From Balaenoptera acutorostrata (taxonomy: Eukaryota > Chordata > Mammalia > Artiodactyla > Balaenopteridae), in NCBI RefSeq assembly GCF_949987535.1, contig NC_080078.1, forward strand, positions 50,990,207-51,054,206: a stretch of DNA of 64,000 nucleotides. Direction: 5' to 3'. The notes beneath the pieces are model-generated. The model searched no databases. It saw nothing but the letters and a program-made list of their open reading frames with translations, and was not told where the DNA came from. Shown one piece after another: positions 1 to 10,922 of the stretch. Every line of letters starts with the position of its first letter. Position 1 is the first letter of the stretch. A program made the position numbers and the translations under genes.

Positions 1-44
1 GCAACGTGACTCTGGAGCTCCTGTCAATAAAAATGAAGTCAGCT

Positions 45-701
45 CAGTCCTCCAGGTGTTGGTGCTCTGTGGGGTTGGAACCTTGTTGCTTATTGGCCTG
101 TGTGCGGATATGGCTTCAAAGAACTATACCCAACAAGCAAGCCAAAGCTATGGGGCCTACCCCACCTGGCCTGGGCAGAGCTATTCCCAGCAGAGCCACC
201 AGCCCTGTGGTCAGCAGAGTTACAGTGGTTACGGCCAGGCAACAGACACTGCAGGCTATGGCCAGAGCAGCTATGGTGGGTCTTACGGACAGACTCAGCA
301 CACAGGCAGTTCCCCAGGGATATGGCTCCACTGGTGGCTGTGGCAGTAGCCAAAGTTCTCAATCATCTTATGGGCAAGAGTTCTCATACCCTGGCTATCT
401 CCAGCCCCTGGCTCCTAGCAGCGCCTTAGGAAGTTATGGTAGCAGTTCTTGGAGCAGTGGTTATGGGCGGTCCCAGAGCAGGGGCTGTGGCCAGCCATCT
501 GGCTATGGTGGACAGCAGCAAAGCTGTAATCCCCCTCAGGGCTATGGACAGCAGAACCAGTGCAACAGTGGCAGTGCAGGGGGTGGTGGAGGCAACTATA
601 GCCAAGACCGGTCCTCTGTGAGTGGTAGTACTGGTGGCGGTGGTTATGGCAATCAGGACCAGAGTGGTGGCGGCAGCTACAAAATTAAAATAAAAAAATA
701 G
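45..701 (+). pseudogene. FUS: Retropseudogene of FUS (5' part of the mRNA only)
   Basis: FUS encodes an RNA-binding protein whose N-terminus is a Gln/Gly/Ser/Tyr-rich, prion-like domain. Bases from about 45 to 109 resemble the FUS 5' UTR. The start codon is at 110-112, followed by [19 protein letters not shown], close to the FUS N-terminus. That frame holds for about 66 codons to about 308. A deletion of a length not divisible by three then shifts the frame, and the FUS-like reading resumes at about 309 ([10 protein letters not shown]) and runs to 680 ([13 protein letters not shown]). No introns are present. An A-rich tail (681-699) follows directly, so the RGG, RRM and zinc-finger parts are missing. 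Imperfect direct repeats, 33-42 and 702-711 (9 of 10 bases), look like target-site duplications of an L1-driven insertion. Several Tyr codons have become Cys. Not expected to make a functional protein. Parent identification is confident; exact ends are approximate. Confidence 0.93.
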
Positions 702-711
702 ATGAAGCCAG

Positions 712-1309
712 TTTCCTGACCCGTTTGAATCTGAGCTAATCTCTGTGACTTGCTTTAGCCCACAGAATGCTGTAGAAGTGGCACTGAATACATTCTAAGT
801 ATAGGTCTCACTCCTGGAAATACCTGCTATTACCACGTGAACAGCTCAGGCTATTGTGCTGGAGGGGAAGTGAGCATGTGAGCTGGGATGGTTTGTCTCT
901 TGTGGGTGAGAGATTTCATGGGGCAGAGATGGACTGTCTTGGCTGAAGCCATTCCAAGTCAGACCCTGGAGCAGCAGATCGCAAAATGTACCCAACCATC
1001 CATAGAACTGCCAATGGAATCCAAATGCCAATCTGATGCATCGTGAGCTAGAAAAGTGTATTGTTTTTAAGTCATTGGGTTTTAGAGTGGTTTGTTACAT
1101 GATAAAAGGAATTGATAAAAGTAATCTATGTAAGGAAAGATCTGTGCTTCAAAATTAAGTATCCTTCTGAATTATCTGATTCTGATTCTATGTGGAAGGG
1201 GTGCCTCTGGGCCTTTCATTGCGTTGAACTATTTCATAACTCTATATACTGTACAGAACTGATGGCAATGCAAATGATTTTTATCTATAAACTTGCAGAT
1301 AAATTGTAT
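712..1309. other. Stretch without a recognised feature
   Basis: AT-leaning single-copy-looking DNA after the FUS retrocopy. Short open frames here (846-1031 minus, 1112-1330 plus) show no family resemblance. It may include badly decayed L1, since L1-like sequence becomes recognisable near 1310. Confidence 0.5.
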
Positions 1310-2960
1310 ATGTGTAGAATTCATATATAGGGAATCACGCAGTATATGCTTCCTTCATTTATCATAACATTTTTGAGATTCATCCATGTTGTAGCAATTA
1401 TCAATACTTCAGTACTTTTTTATGGCTAAATAATATTCTATTGTATTGATAGTACCACATTTTGTTTATCCGTTTATCAATTAATAGACATTTGGGGTTT
1501 TTTCCCACTTTTTGGTTATTATGAATAATGCTGTTATCAACACGAGTGTATAAAATTTTGTGTGGACATATGTTTAATTTATCTTGGGCATATACTTAGG
1601 AGTGGAAATGCTAGATCAGAGGGTAAATGTATGTCTGGCATTTAAAGGAACTGCCAAACTATCTTCCTATATACCTGCACCATTTGACATCCCCACAGCA
1701 ATATATAGGTGTTCCAATTTTCCACATCCATGTCAACACTTGAGATTGTCTATTTTTTTATTATAGCCAATTTGATGGGTATGAGGAAGTATCTTGCTGT
1801 GGTTTTGATTTGCTTCTTACTAACGACTACAGTCAGCTCTCTGTATCTGTGGGTACTGTCTGCTCCCATGGATTCACTCAACTTTGGATTGAAAAAAAAT
1901 TTTTTTAATGCAAAACTTGAATTTGTCTCATGCCAGCAACTATTTATATAGTGTTTACATTGATATTTACAGCTATTTACACAGCATTTGTCAGTACATT
2001 GTATTGAGTTTTATAAGTAATCTGGAGATGATTTAAAGTTTATGGAAGGATGTGCATAGATTATATGTAAATAATATAAGGGGCTTGAGCATCCTCGGAT
2101 TTTGGTATCTGCAAGAGGTCCTGGAACCAATTACCTCTGGATACCTAGGGACAACTGTAATGATACTGAGCATCCTTTGATGTACTTATTTGTATATCTT
2201 TATAGATGAACTGTCTATTCAAATCATTTGCCCATTTTATAATTGGATTGTTTGTCTTTTTATTATTTAGTTGTAAGGTATTTATATATTCTGGATACAA
2301 GTCCCAAATCAGTTACATGATTTCAAATATGTTCTTTCAGACTATAGATCATCTTTTCATTTTCTTGATTGTGTAGTTGGAAGGACGAAGGCTTTTAATT
2401 TTGATGAAATCAAATTTATCTTATTTTTGTCAATTGTGCTTTTGGTGTCATATATAAGAAGCCATTGCCTAACCTGAGCTTACCAAGATGTGTTATTCTA
2501 ACAGTTTTATAGTTTTAGCTCAGTTAACTGTATGACCCACTTGAGATATTTTTGTGTATGATGTGAGCTAAGGGTTCAAATGCCTTCTTTTATATGTAGA
2601 TATCCAGTTACCCACCACCATTTGTTGAGAAGACTATTATTAATTGACTACAAATGTTAGAGTTTATCTCAGGATTCTCAATTCTACTTCATTGATCCGT
2701 ATGTCTACCCTTATGCTAGTACCACAATGTTTTGATTACTGTTAAGTCTGTAGTAAGATTTGAAGTTGGAACGTGTGTGTCTTCCAACTTTCTTTTTTCT
2801 TTTTCAAGATTGTTTTGACTATTCTGGGTCCCTTGCATTTTCATGTGAATTTTAGGATTGGTTTGTCAATTTTAGCAAAAAAAAGCCAACTGAACTATTG
2901 ATAGTGATTGTGTTAAATCTGTCAATCAATATGAGGATTGAACCAAGTTCTGAGTTCTAC
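1310..2960 (-). mobile_element. Ancient L1 (L1M-type) fragment, antisense
   Basis: Read on the minus strand this is the 3' half of an old L1: the end of ORF2 plus 3' UTR. Diagnostic plus-strand phrases are the reversed ORF2 text around 1375-1520 (atccatgttgtagcaatta, then a decayed atggctgagtaatattcc-like block) and 1590-1700 (aggagtggaaatgct; ctgccaaact). The match continues to about 2950 (tttgtcaattttagcaaaaa). It is heavily mutated and has no usable reading frame. The element is split at 1828/2159 by a Tigger-type insertion. Confidence 0.88.
1830..2157. mobile_element. Tigger/MER2-type non-autonomous DNA transposon inserted in the L1
   Basis: A 328-bp unit that begins cagtcagctctctgtatctg and ends tacctagggacaactg, the terminal sequences of TcMar-Tigger-class MITEs. 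It has a TA dinucleotide on each side (1828-1829 and 2158-2159), as expected for the TA target of this superfamily. Internal text (gaatctggagatgatttaaa-like, 2021-2040) matches the family as recalled. It carries no transposase. It lies inside the antisense L1M, so it is younger than that L1. Confidence 0.88.
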
Positions 2961-3079
2961 CTGTTTTTATCATCAAAAATGAGTTAAGTAAGGTCTTTAA
3001 CATCTACTCATTTTAAATGTTTATACAAGTTATAATCTTGTGTCTTCTTGAAAATAATTTTTAACAACAGACATGAAAT

Positions 3080-3690
3080 TTGGACCATCACAGGACTCAG
3101 CCCTAGCCTCTCAGCATTCCTTACTCTGCACTTTTTCCTAAGCAATGTCATTCATACCTACAGCTTCAATTAGCCTCAATCTATACATCAGTACCTTCCA
3201 GATTTTTTTTCTCTGTCTAAAACCTCATTGTCTAAGCTCCAGACGAAGTCTTAATTTTACCTGCCTACTCAACTTCTCTACTTACACGTCTCAAAGGCAC
3301 TTCTAGCTCAACAGGATTGAGCTTGAATCCATTCCTTCAGCTCCCTGGCCTAGGTCCTGTTCTACCATTGATCTCTATGTCATTAAAAGAGAACATATTT
3401 TATCAGGTTGCACAAGCCAGATACCTAGAAATAACAGTTTAGCTCCCCTTCTCTCTGCTTCCTCTCCTACCAAATTCACCTTAGAAATCAGTCTAGCTAC
3501 TGATATGCCTTCCCAATAGAAGCTACCATTATGTCTTCCCTAGAGCACACAATAGTCTTCTAACTGGTTTTCTTATGTCCACTGTGGCCACTTTTGTTCT
3601 GTTCTCCTCATTATAGGCAGATTTCAAAAATCAAATCTGATCATGTCAGATGTGTCAAAGTGCAGTAGCATAGCTTATGGAGTACCATGT
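3080..3690 (+). mobile_element. L2-like LINE remnant
   Basis: C/T-rich text typical of the 3' region of L2: catcacaggactcagcccta near 3086, cactgtggccacttttgtt near 3580, and atcaaatctgatcatgtcag near 3630. The L2 consensus has a block of the form 'gatcatgtcactcccctgc' here. Strongly decayed, no reading frame. Confidence 0.6.
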
Positions 3691-3699
3691 GCTTATTAG

Positions 3700-5220
3700 T
3701 TAGTTTCAGCTTTAACTCTAGTGATAGTCAATCAGTTTCATTAAAAATGCACAATCCAAGGATAATCATTTGGCATTAATCAGAGAGTGCTACACTGCAG
3801 GGGCAGCTGCCATAAGCCCATTTCTCACCACTATCTTGATCATAGCTTTTCTAATTAGTATCCTGAATGTATACTGAATTAGTATACTGAATGTGAGAAA
3901 TATTGGTGAAAATGAGCAGTTTGTTGACAAGCATCAAGAATTCTGGAAATGGGCAGAATTAAAGGCTACATGTATTTTAGAGACATTCTCAATCCTGCAT
4001 AAATAGGGAATTAGAATCCAGTAAGTGAAAATGCCTTGTAGCCATACAAGGTTCAGTTCCTAGGTGATGCTATGACCAGCTATTGGTTTTGGAGGATAAT
4101 TGGTCACCTGAGCCCAAGAACAAAAGGACAGAATCTCTGGAATATAGTGCTGACTTTAAGTGAACTGCCAAGCAAAGATTGGCCACGGCACCCAGAAAGA
4201 TGGAGCTGTAACATCATCAAATTTATAGAAAGGTTATATGAAGTGTTTTTGCTAAATTAATGTCCATATGTGTGGTGGACTTTGGTTTGAGATTTGATTT
4301 TATTATAACTTGGCAGTGAAGTTGTGGGTAAGCAACTAACTCTCACTTACCTCAAACTCTTTTTAGTGGCTGCCATGATCTACCCAAAGAACCTAAAGTA
4401 GGGCATATTCAATTTAGTTTGGTTAATAACCTTTGGTTTCTTTTAAAGAAATTCACAGTTTTCTTTACCAGACTGCATTAGACATTCCTGTCTTAGAATA
4501 TTAATTCAATAGTGTAGGGGGCCCAGACATGATAATTATTAGGATGATAATTATAATTTGGTAAGCAATTGACATTTGTACAAAGCTATGTACATCACAA
4601 AACACTTAGTTCCCATACATGTTATCCTACACAAGAAAGAGAGCTGAAACCATTAATGATGGACATGTTTATTCTCCCCACAGTACACAGGGTTCTAGTG
4701 TCATGGATGTCAGGTAGCAGAGGTGCAAGGATGAGTAAGGCCAAGTATACAGTGCTTTTCAAACCTCTGCTGGTGTCATATTTGCTAACGTCTCATTGGC
4801 CAAAGCAAGTCTCATGGTTGAGTCAAGAGTCAGAGTGAGAGGGAACTAGAAAGTCCTATCTGCTGGCTGGGGGATGCCAAGGTAACTTCACAGCCGTAGG
4901 AAGGTATGGTCCCAAGATGGAAACCAGGGAGAGGAGAAATACCGGGAGTGGCACCCAAACCAGATCATGAAGTGGCAAGAAGTAACCTCTTTCTATACTA
5001 AGTCTCTGAGATCTCATTTTTTATTATTGTGGTTATGGTTTATTTGTTTGTAAACCCAGCCTAGCCAGGCCTATTCTGACATGTACAGAAATCATAACAT
5101 TCCTCTCTTGTATTTTTCTTCTAGGTTGCTTCATGGTATATTTTCTGGCCTCTAATTGTGTGTGTTTGTTTAGAGTTATACTTTTGTGCAGTAAATCCAT
5201 ATCTTGTAGTAAAAAAATGT
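3700..5220. other. Stretch without a recognised feature
   Basis: AT-rich DNA without clear repeat or gene. An 89-codon open frame at 4569-4838 has no recognisable motif or family and no coding context. A weak MIR-like stretch may exist around 4540-4640. Confidence 0.5.
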
Positions 5221-5221
5221 T

Positions 5222-5400
5222 AAGATTCACAACCAGAAAACATGTGCTTGAATCTTAAGCCTACTGCTTAATAAGCTATGTGATGTAAGTTATTGAGTTT
5301 TTCTAAGAAATTTCTTCTAGAAAGTTGAGGCAATAACACAGACTTTGTGTGGTTATTATGAGGCCTTGGAAAGCATATGTGGTAACAGCTATGAATTTTT
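5222..5400 (+). mobile_element. MIR SINE remnant
   Basis: Follows the MIR core order: a 'cttgaatcttaagcctact' segment, then 'agctatgtgatgtaagtta', then a polypyrimidine/'aaagttgaggcaataa' block and 'ggttattatgaggcct'. Each step is the decayed counterpart of the MIR sense strand. Confidence 0.5.
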
Positions 5401-5749
5401 CTCTTAGATTATAAGGTATGCAGATACTAATTGTTATTAGTATTCATTTGGAGCTTGTAAAGTCAAATGAGAGATAAACACTGAGTTGTTATAATTCTGG
5501 AGACACATCCCTTGTATTTTCCCAGTTCAAGCTTACTGGACTTGAACAGCAATTTTTGTATCCAGGATTGTGGGGTCTTTGGGTTCGCAGACAGAGGGGA
5601 AATTCCTGCATTAAGTGCTCATCCCCTACAAGCAAAGTCCAAAGGTCTCCTTCATGAAGTTTACAGGTTCTTTCATACTGAGGCTCCTTTTCTACATTAA
5701 CCCAGCCACCCCATCACCAGCTTGTCTATATCTCCACCATATGGAAACT

Positions 5750-6095
5750 CCAGGCCTGTGTCTCTGCACAGCTTCCCCAAGGACTGGAATCTTCCCACTT
5801 CATTGCCAGGCCACCTGCACCTCCTTATGCCAGGAAGGCCAACTTCTCCTCAACACCAAAGTCTGGCTTCCAACCTTGCTTTGTTGAGGAAGCCTCTGCT
5901 GCCTCTTCTCCCACAGGGTTAGTCATTCTCTTCCTGGGCTGGAATAGGGCCTTATACATTCTTCTTACAATACTTCATTTATTTTGTTTACATGTCTGTT
6001 TCCCCAGCAAGATGCTGAGCTCTTGGGAACATGTCTTTGTTATTCATCTCCACCCTTAACACCTAGCCTGGTGCCTGGAATGTTAACAAAGGCAT
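5750..6095 (+). mobile_element. L2 LINE 3' end
   Basis: Sense-orientation L2 3' end: proline/leucine-like C/T-rich text, then ttacatgtctgtttccccag, gagctcttgggaacatgtct, ttcatctccacccttaacac and tagcctggtgcctgga. This order of phrases is characteristic of L2 3' termini. The short open frames over it (5615-5922) are by-products. Confidence 0.8.
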
Positions 6096-6295
6096 TTGGG
6101 TCCACAGAGAAATTTTTCTGAGCTTTCTATCCTGTATTCGGAGAACTGGTAGATTAGATTTACTGAAAATAACCTCTCTCTTCTTTGAGGGTTTTTGATG
6201 AATATTTGAAATTATAGGTTAACTATAATATTAAAAATTACATTTCCCCCAGTATATCTTCTCCCTCTGGATTGGTGGAGAGTCTGAGCAGTAAG

Positions 6296-6475
6296 CCAGT
6301 GGTTCTATTCGGGCATCTAAACCACCTGGGAGAACTTGATAAAAACACAGAGCTGAAATCCCTACCGTAGACCTTAAGAATTACAATCTTTGGGAGAGAA
6401 GCCCAGGTATCCGTATTTCCAGAAACTTCCCCCAGTGATTCTGATGCATGTCAATTTTGAGAACAATTGCGTTAG
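6296..6475. mobile_element. MER5-type hAT DNA transposon remnant
   Basis: Recalls MER5A: ccagtggttctattcggg at the left, accacctgggagaacttgat, an internal 'agcccaggtatccgtattt' block, ccagtgattctgatgcatg and a right end near gagaacaattgcg. No coding capacity, as expected for this non-autonomous family. Confidence 0.75.
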
Positions 6476-6479
6476 GCCT

Positions 6480-7300
6480 ATCTGACTTATAAATTGCTGG
6501 TTCCAGTTGCTTCAAATGTTTCTTGTTGTCAAAAGGAGCAGAAACAAAAGTGCCCATTCAGAGCCGGGCGTCCTCTCCCCACCTGGCCACAGGTGCCCCG
6601 GCTCTCCCTGGAGAGTTACTGTCGCCTTTCTTATCATTCGGTGGCCTTTGATCTGGAGCTTCTTCATTGTGGCTTATTCTCCACTTCAAAGCTGGGAAAC
6701 CCGATCAGTTCCTCTCTCCTCCCTGTACCCAGATCCCTGGCTGTCCCCACAGGTGGGCTGGTCACTCAGAAAGTCTGGGCAGACAGCCTCAGCACTCGGC
6801 TGCAGGCCAGAGGCCATGCTTTTGTGTGGCACTCCTGTCTGATTCTCCCCCTACACAACTGGTGCCAAAGAGAAACCAGCAGAGGAAATGCAAACTCGTT
6901 CTAAGCCCCCTGTGGGTGTGAAATAACCACATTTAGGGTGCAGTTTTAGGAATAGTTTTGCAGCATTCCATCTTCTAATCCCTGAGGCAAGTCTACCTGA
7001 GTTAAACAGCAAAGGTTCTTGGAGCTTCCAGAATAAATTGCATTTTACCTGAGCCACTGAAATTAGCTCCCAAGTGAAACTTTACATAAGGGAAGATGAT
7101 AGATGATCTGGCCCTGGGAATACAGGAGCAGTGTTCAGTATCCTTAGTAAATTACTTAATATCAGAACAGTGGCAGGTGCTAGTGTAAGATGCTGCTTTA
7201 AACGCAGATTATCAAGTCACTACCCCCAACCCCCCTCCCAAAATAGTCAAGGGATGAGCCAAACCTTACTTTTAAATGAACACAAATAAATCATAAGGCT
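6480..7300. other. Unique DNA with a 136-codon open frame, judged non-coding
   Basis: No repeat recognised. The longest open frame (6494-6904, plus) overlaps two other open frames in the other registers. It has no recognisable domain or signal peptide and no visible splice or promoter context. Its composition is that of slightly GC-richer unique DNA. I do not regard it as a gene. Confidence 0.5.
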
Positions 7301-7824
7301 ATTAGAGAAACAGCTTTATTAAGATATAACTCACATTTCATAAAATTTACCCATTTAAAGCATACACACCAATGGTTTTTAGTATAATCACAGAGTTATG
7401 CAATGATTACCACAATCTAAGTTTAGAATATTCTCATCACCCAAAAGGAAATCCTATACACATCAGTAGTCATTCTTCATCTTCCTCCCCCTGCACAGCT
7501 GTGGGCAACTCTAATATACTTACTGTCTCTAGAGATTTGCCTATGTTGGACAATATAAGTGGAATTTTTTATATAAGTGGAATTATACAATATGTGATCT
7601 TTTGCGAATGACATTTTCCACTTAGGATGTTTTCAAGGTTCATCTTTGTTGTAGCATTTATCAATACTTACATTTCTTTGAGTAATATTCCATTGTATGG
7701 ATATGCCACATTCGTTTACCCATTCATTCATTGATGGACATTTACACTGTTTCTATTTTTTGGCTATCATGAATAATGGTACTCTGAATATTCATATACA
7801 AATTTTTGTGTGTACATATGTTTT

Positions 7825-8182
7825 TTTTTGTTTGTTTTTGTTTTTTAATTTGTCCTGTGTGATTTCTTTTTTTTTTTTTTTAACTTTGGGTTTATTTATT
7901 TTATTTATTTATTTATTTATGGCTGTGTTGGGTCTTTGTTTCTGTGCGAGGGCTTTCTCTAGTTGTGGCAAGTGGGGGCCACGCTTCATCGCGGTGCACG
8001 GGCCTCTCATTATCGCGGCCTCTCTTGTTGCGGAGCACAGGCTCCAGACGTGCAGGCTCAGTAATTGTGGCTCATGGGCCTAGTTGCTCCACGGCATGTG
8101 GGATCTTCCCAGACCGGGGCTCGAACCCGTGTCCCCTGCATTGGCAGGCAGATTCTCAACCACTGCGCCACCAGGGAAGCCC
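7825..8182 (-). mobile_element. CHR-2-type SINE (cetacean long form), antisense
   Basis: tRNA-Glu-derived SINE in reverse orientation: T-rich/TTTA tail (about 7866-7920), ggctgtgttgggtctttgtt, the CpG-rich body, and the reversed tRNA-like head ending ccaccagggaagccc. The reversed promoter box B is near 8120 (gctcgaaccc). Flanking repeats tgtacatatgtttt (7811-7824) and tgtacgtatgtttt (8183-8196), 13 of 14 identical, are its target-site duplication inside the L1. A 20-bp non-SINE phrase sits within the T-rich tail (about 7847-7866). Confidence 0.95.
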
Positions 8183-9362
8183 TGTACGTATGTTTTAAGT
8201 TCATTTCTAGGAATGGAATTTCTGGGTCATATAGTAACTCTATAATTAATGTTTTAAGGAACTGGCCAGCTGTTTTCCAAAGTGGCTGCACCATTTTATA
8301 TTTTCATCAGCAATATGTGATTTCCCTCTGCCTACACTCGACCTTGTAATTGTTGATCTTTTTTAATTGTAGACATTTTAGTGGGTGTATGTTTGTATCT
8401 TGCGGTAGTTTTGATTTGTATTTCTCTAATAACTAATGATGTTGATCATCTTTTCATTTTCTTATTGTCCATTTATATATGGCCATTTTTAAATTGGATT
8501 CTTTGTCTTATTATCAAGTTGTAAGAGTTCTTTATACATTTTGTATACAAGTCTCTTATCAAATGTATCATTTGCAAATATTTTCTCCAAGACTAAAGAT
8601 TGTTGTTTCACTTTCCTGATGAAAGCATTTGAAGCACAAAATTTTTCATTTTGATAGAGTTCATAAAATAGAGTTATCTATTTCTTTTGTTCTACTTTTG
8701 GTATTGCATTTAAGAAAACATTGCCTAATCCAAGGTCACAAAGGTTTACTTCTATGTTTTCTCCTAAAAGTTTACAAATTTTAGACTCTTACACTTAAAT
8801 CTGTGACCTACTTTAATTTTTTTTTTTAGTATTATATAAGGTAGAGGTCCAAATTCATTATCTTTCATGTTGTCCCAACTGGATTTATTTGAAAATCTGT
8901 TCTTTCCTTACTGAATTTCCTAGACACTCTTTTCAAAAATAAATTGACCATACATTTTAGAGTTCATTTTTGGACTCTTAATTCTATTTTTTTATCTATA
9001 TATCTATACTTATGTTAGTATTATTTGATCTTTATTACTGCAGCTGTGTAATAAGATTTGAAATTGGGATGTGTGAGTCTTCCAACCTTGTTCTTTTACT
9101 TTCACAATTGTTTTTCCTATTCCAGATACTTTGCATTTTCATATGAATTTTAGGTTCAGCTTGTCAAAACCTTTTTCTTTAAAAAAAACAGCTGGGATTC
9201 TGATAGATTTGCATAGGATCTATAGATCAATTTGGGGAGCATTGCCATCTTAACAATATTAAATCTTCCAATCCTTGACTGTGGAATATCTTTCATTTTA
9301 TTTAGAAATTATTTAATGTCTTTTAACAATGTTTTGTAATATTCAGTGTTGGATCTTTCACT

Positions 9363-9368
<6 letters not shown>

Positions 9369-9400
<32 letters not shown>

Positions 9401-9724
9401 GATTTTCTTATTTATTTATTTATTTATTTATTTATTTTTGGCTGTGTTGGGTCTTCGGTTCGTGCGAGGGCTTTCTCCAGTTGCGGCAAGCGGGGGCCAC
9501 TCTTCATCGCGGTGCGGGGACCGCTCTTCATCGCGGTGCGCGGGCCTTTCTCTATTGCGGCCCCTCCCGTCACGGGGCACAGGCTCCAGACGCGCAGGCT
9601 CAGCAATTGTGGCTCACGGGCCCAGCTGCTCCGTGGCATGTGGGATCTTCCCAGACCAGGGCTCGAACCCGTGTCCCCTGCATTAGCAGGCAGATTCTCA
9701 ACCACTGCGCCACCAGGGAAGCCC
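9369..9724 (-). mobile_element. CHR-2-type SINE with internal duplication, antisense
   Basis: Same family as the copy at 7.8 kb, with a long T run (9365-9397) and TTTA repeats as tail, and the head ending ccaccagggaagccc. A perfect 15-bp target-site duplication, tctttcacttctttt, flanks it (9354-9368 and 9725-9739). The body has ctcttcatcgcggtgcg twice in tandem (9501-9517 and 9525-9541). The overlapping open frames on both strands are SINE translations, not genes. Confidence 0.96.
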
Positions 9725-10319
9725 TCTTTCACTTCTTTTGTTAGATTAATCCCTAAGTAATTTTATGCCATTTTAAATGGAGTTGCTTATTTTTATAATT
9801 TAATTTTTGAATTGTTCATTGATTACATAGAGTTATAATTAATTTTTTGTACTAATCTTATATTATGCAGCCTTGCTGAACTTATTATTAGTTATAATAA
9901 TTTGTTGGTGGATTCCTTAGGATTTTCCACATATAAAATCATGTTGTATGAAAATGAGATAATTTTACTTGCTTTCCTATCTGGTTGTCTTTTATTTCTT
10001 TTTCTTGCCTAATTACCCTAGCTAGATATTCAGCAAATTTCCTCCCTTGACTCACCACCTCCAGATTTAAATTTTTTCCCATTGTCTGGGACCTCTGTTG
10101 GCCTAAACTGACTCGTAATAATGTATCTTCTTAGATTTTGTCACTTACCAAAACTAATTGCATTACACCGTGGCTCTCTGTTCATAGCCCTTCACACTCT
10201 CTAGTTAGGTCTCTACTTAGCAGCTGCTCTCCACATCTGCATCCGTATCCTCCAGCAGTGTCCCTGTCTGATCTTGGGGCTCTCTCTCCTCACTGTGACT
10301 CAACAAGTGAAGTCAGGTT

Positions 10320-10495
10320 TCACTCTAATATATTCAAACTGGATCTAGATTATTGGGTTCAGTTCTGAGTGCCACCTTTTACAAGAGACATTCAGTGGAG
10401 TAAAGGTGATTGGGTTGTCCTAGAACTAGAAACTATGTAATTTGAGAAGTTGGTTTCATGAGAAAACATCATCTCTTTCAAGGAATTCATATAGT
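10320..10495. mobile_element. Possible L3/CR1-type LINE remnant
   Basis: The phrase gggttcagttctgagtgccacc followed by decayed text resembles L3/CR1 consensus ('cagttctgggtgccacattt'). The match is short, and this is a weak call. Confidence 0.3.
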
Positions 10496-10509
10496 AGATA
10501 CTGTAGGTT

Positions 10510-10922
10510 CCCCGCACCAATCTCTTTACCGGAAATCTTTATTTGTCTTCATTCATCTCTGTACTGCTGTGTTGGTTGTTAATGATTGGCCCCTGATCCC
10601 TATACAGGGAATTGCCATTGGCTGAGAGGAGCCAGCCACTTCTCCCAGAAAGTTTTATTGCCCCTGAGGACAGCCTACAGCAAATGACTACCAGCTCCTT
10701 TGCCTCAAGGTGAGAAAGTTCTGGTTGCTATTCATGGTGCAGAACTCCCAACAGGATCAGGCTTAAGCTCAACCACAGCGGAGGCCACATTCTTGCACAG
10801 CTCCTTCCTCTATTCCATCCTGCTTCCTTCACTCTCTTTCTCCTGAGAGCCTTCCCTCAATAAACCACCTGCACCAGAATCTCTGTCTCAGGCTCTGCTT
10901 CTAGAGAACCCAACATAGGACA
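10510..10922 (+). mobile_element. Probable ERVL-type solo LTR
   Basis: The 3' part has a polyadenylation signal (cctcaataaaccacctgcac, 10854-10873) followed by the ending tctgtctcaggctctgcttc ... agagaacccaacatagga. This is the terminal pattern of mammalian ERVL-class LTRs. No internal retroviral sequence is attached. Left boundary is uncertain. Confidence 0.6.

Larger units (their letters stand above)
7305..10030 (-). mobile_element. Ancient L1 (L1M-type), antisense, with two SINE insertions
   Basis: The plus strand reads as the reverse complement of an L1M 3' UTR and distal ORF2, from cagctttattaagatataac (about 7310) through the 'gagtaatattccattgtatgg' block (about 7680), tttctaggaatggaatttc (about 8203), gttgatcatcttttcatttt (8441) and atagatcaatttggggagc (9222) to about 10030. 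CHR SINEs interrupt it at 7825-8182 and 9369-9724. No intact ORF remains. Confidence 0.9.

Noticed and set aside
6494..6904. 136-codon open frame with some GC-rich composition
   Set aside because: Overlapped by open frames in two other registers; no domain, signal peptide or splice context recognised.
7925..8182. tRNA-like promoter boxes (A and B) that could suggest tRNA genes; the same in the other CHR SINEs
   Set aside because: They are the tRNA-Glu-derived heads of SINEs, lacking an intact cloverleaf.
9329..9760. 143-codon plus-strand and 102-codon minus-strand open frames
   Set aside because: Translations of a CHR-2 SINE and its poly-T tail; near-identical frames occur in the SINE at 54.7 kb.
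10510..10922. Possible endogenous retrovirus with coding regions near the LTRs at 10.5, 36.3, 44.6 and 51.7 kb
   Set aside because: No gag, pol or env-like reading seen between or beside them; they look like solo, decayed LTRs.
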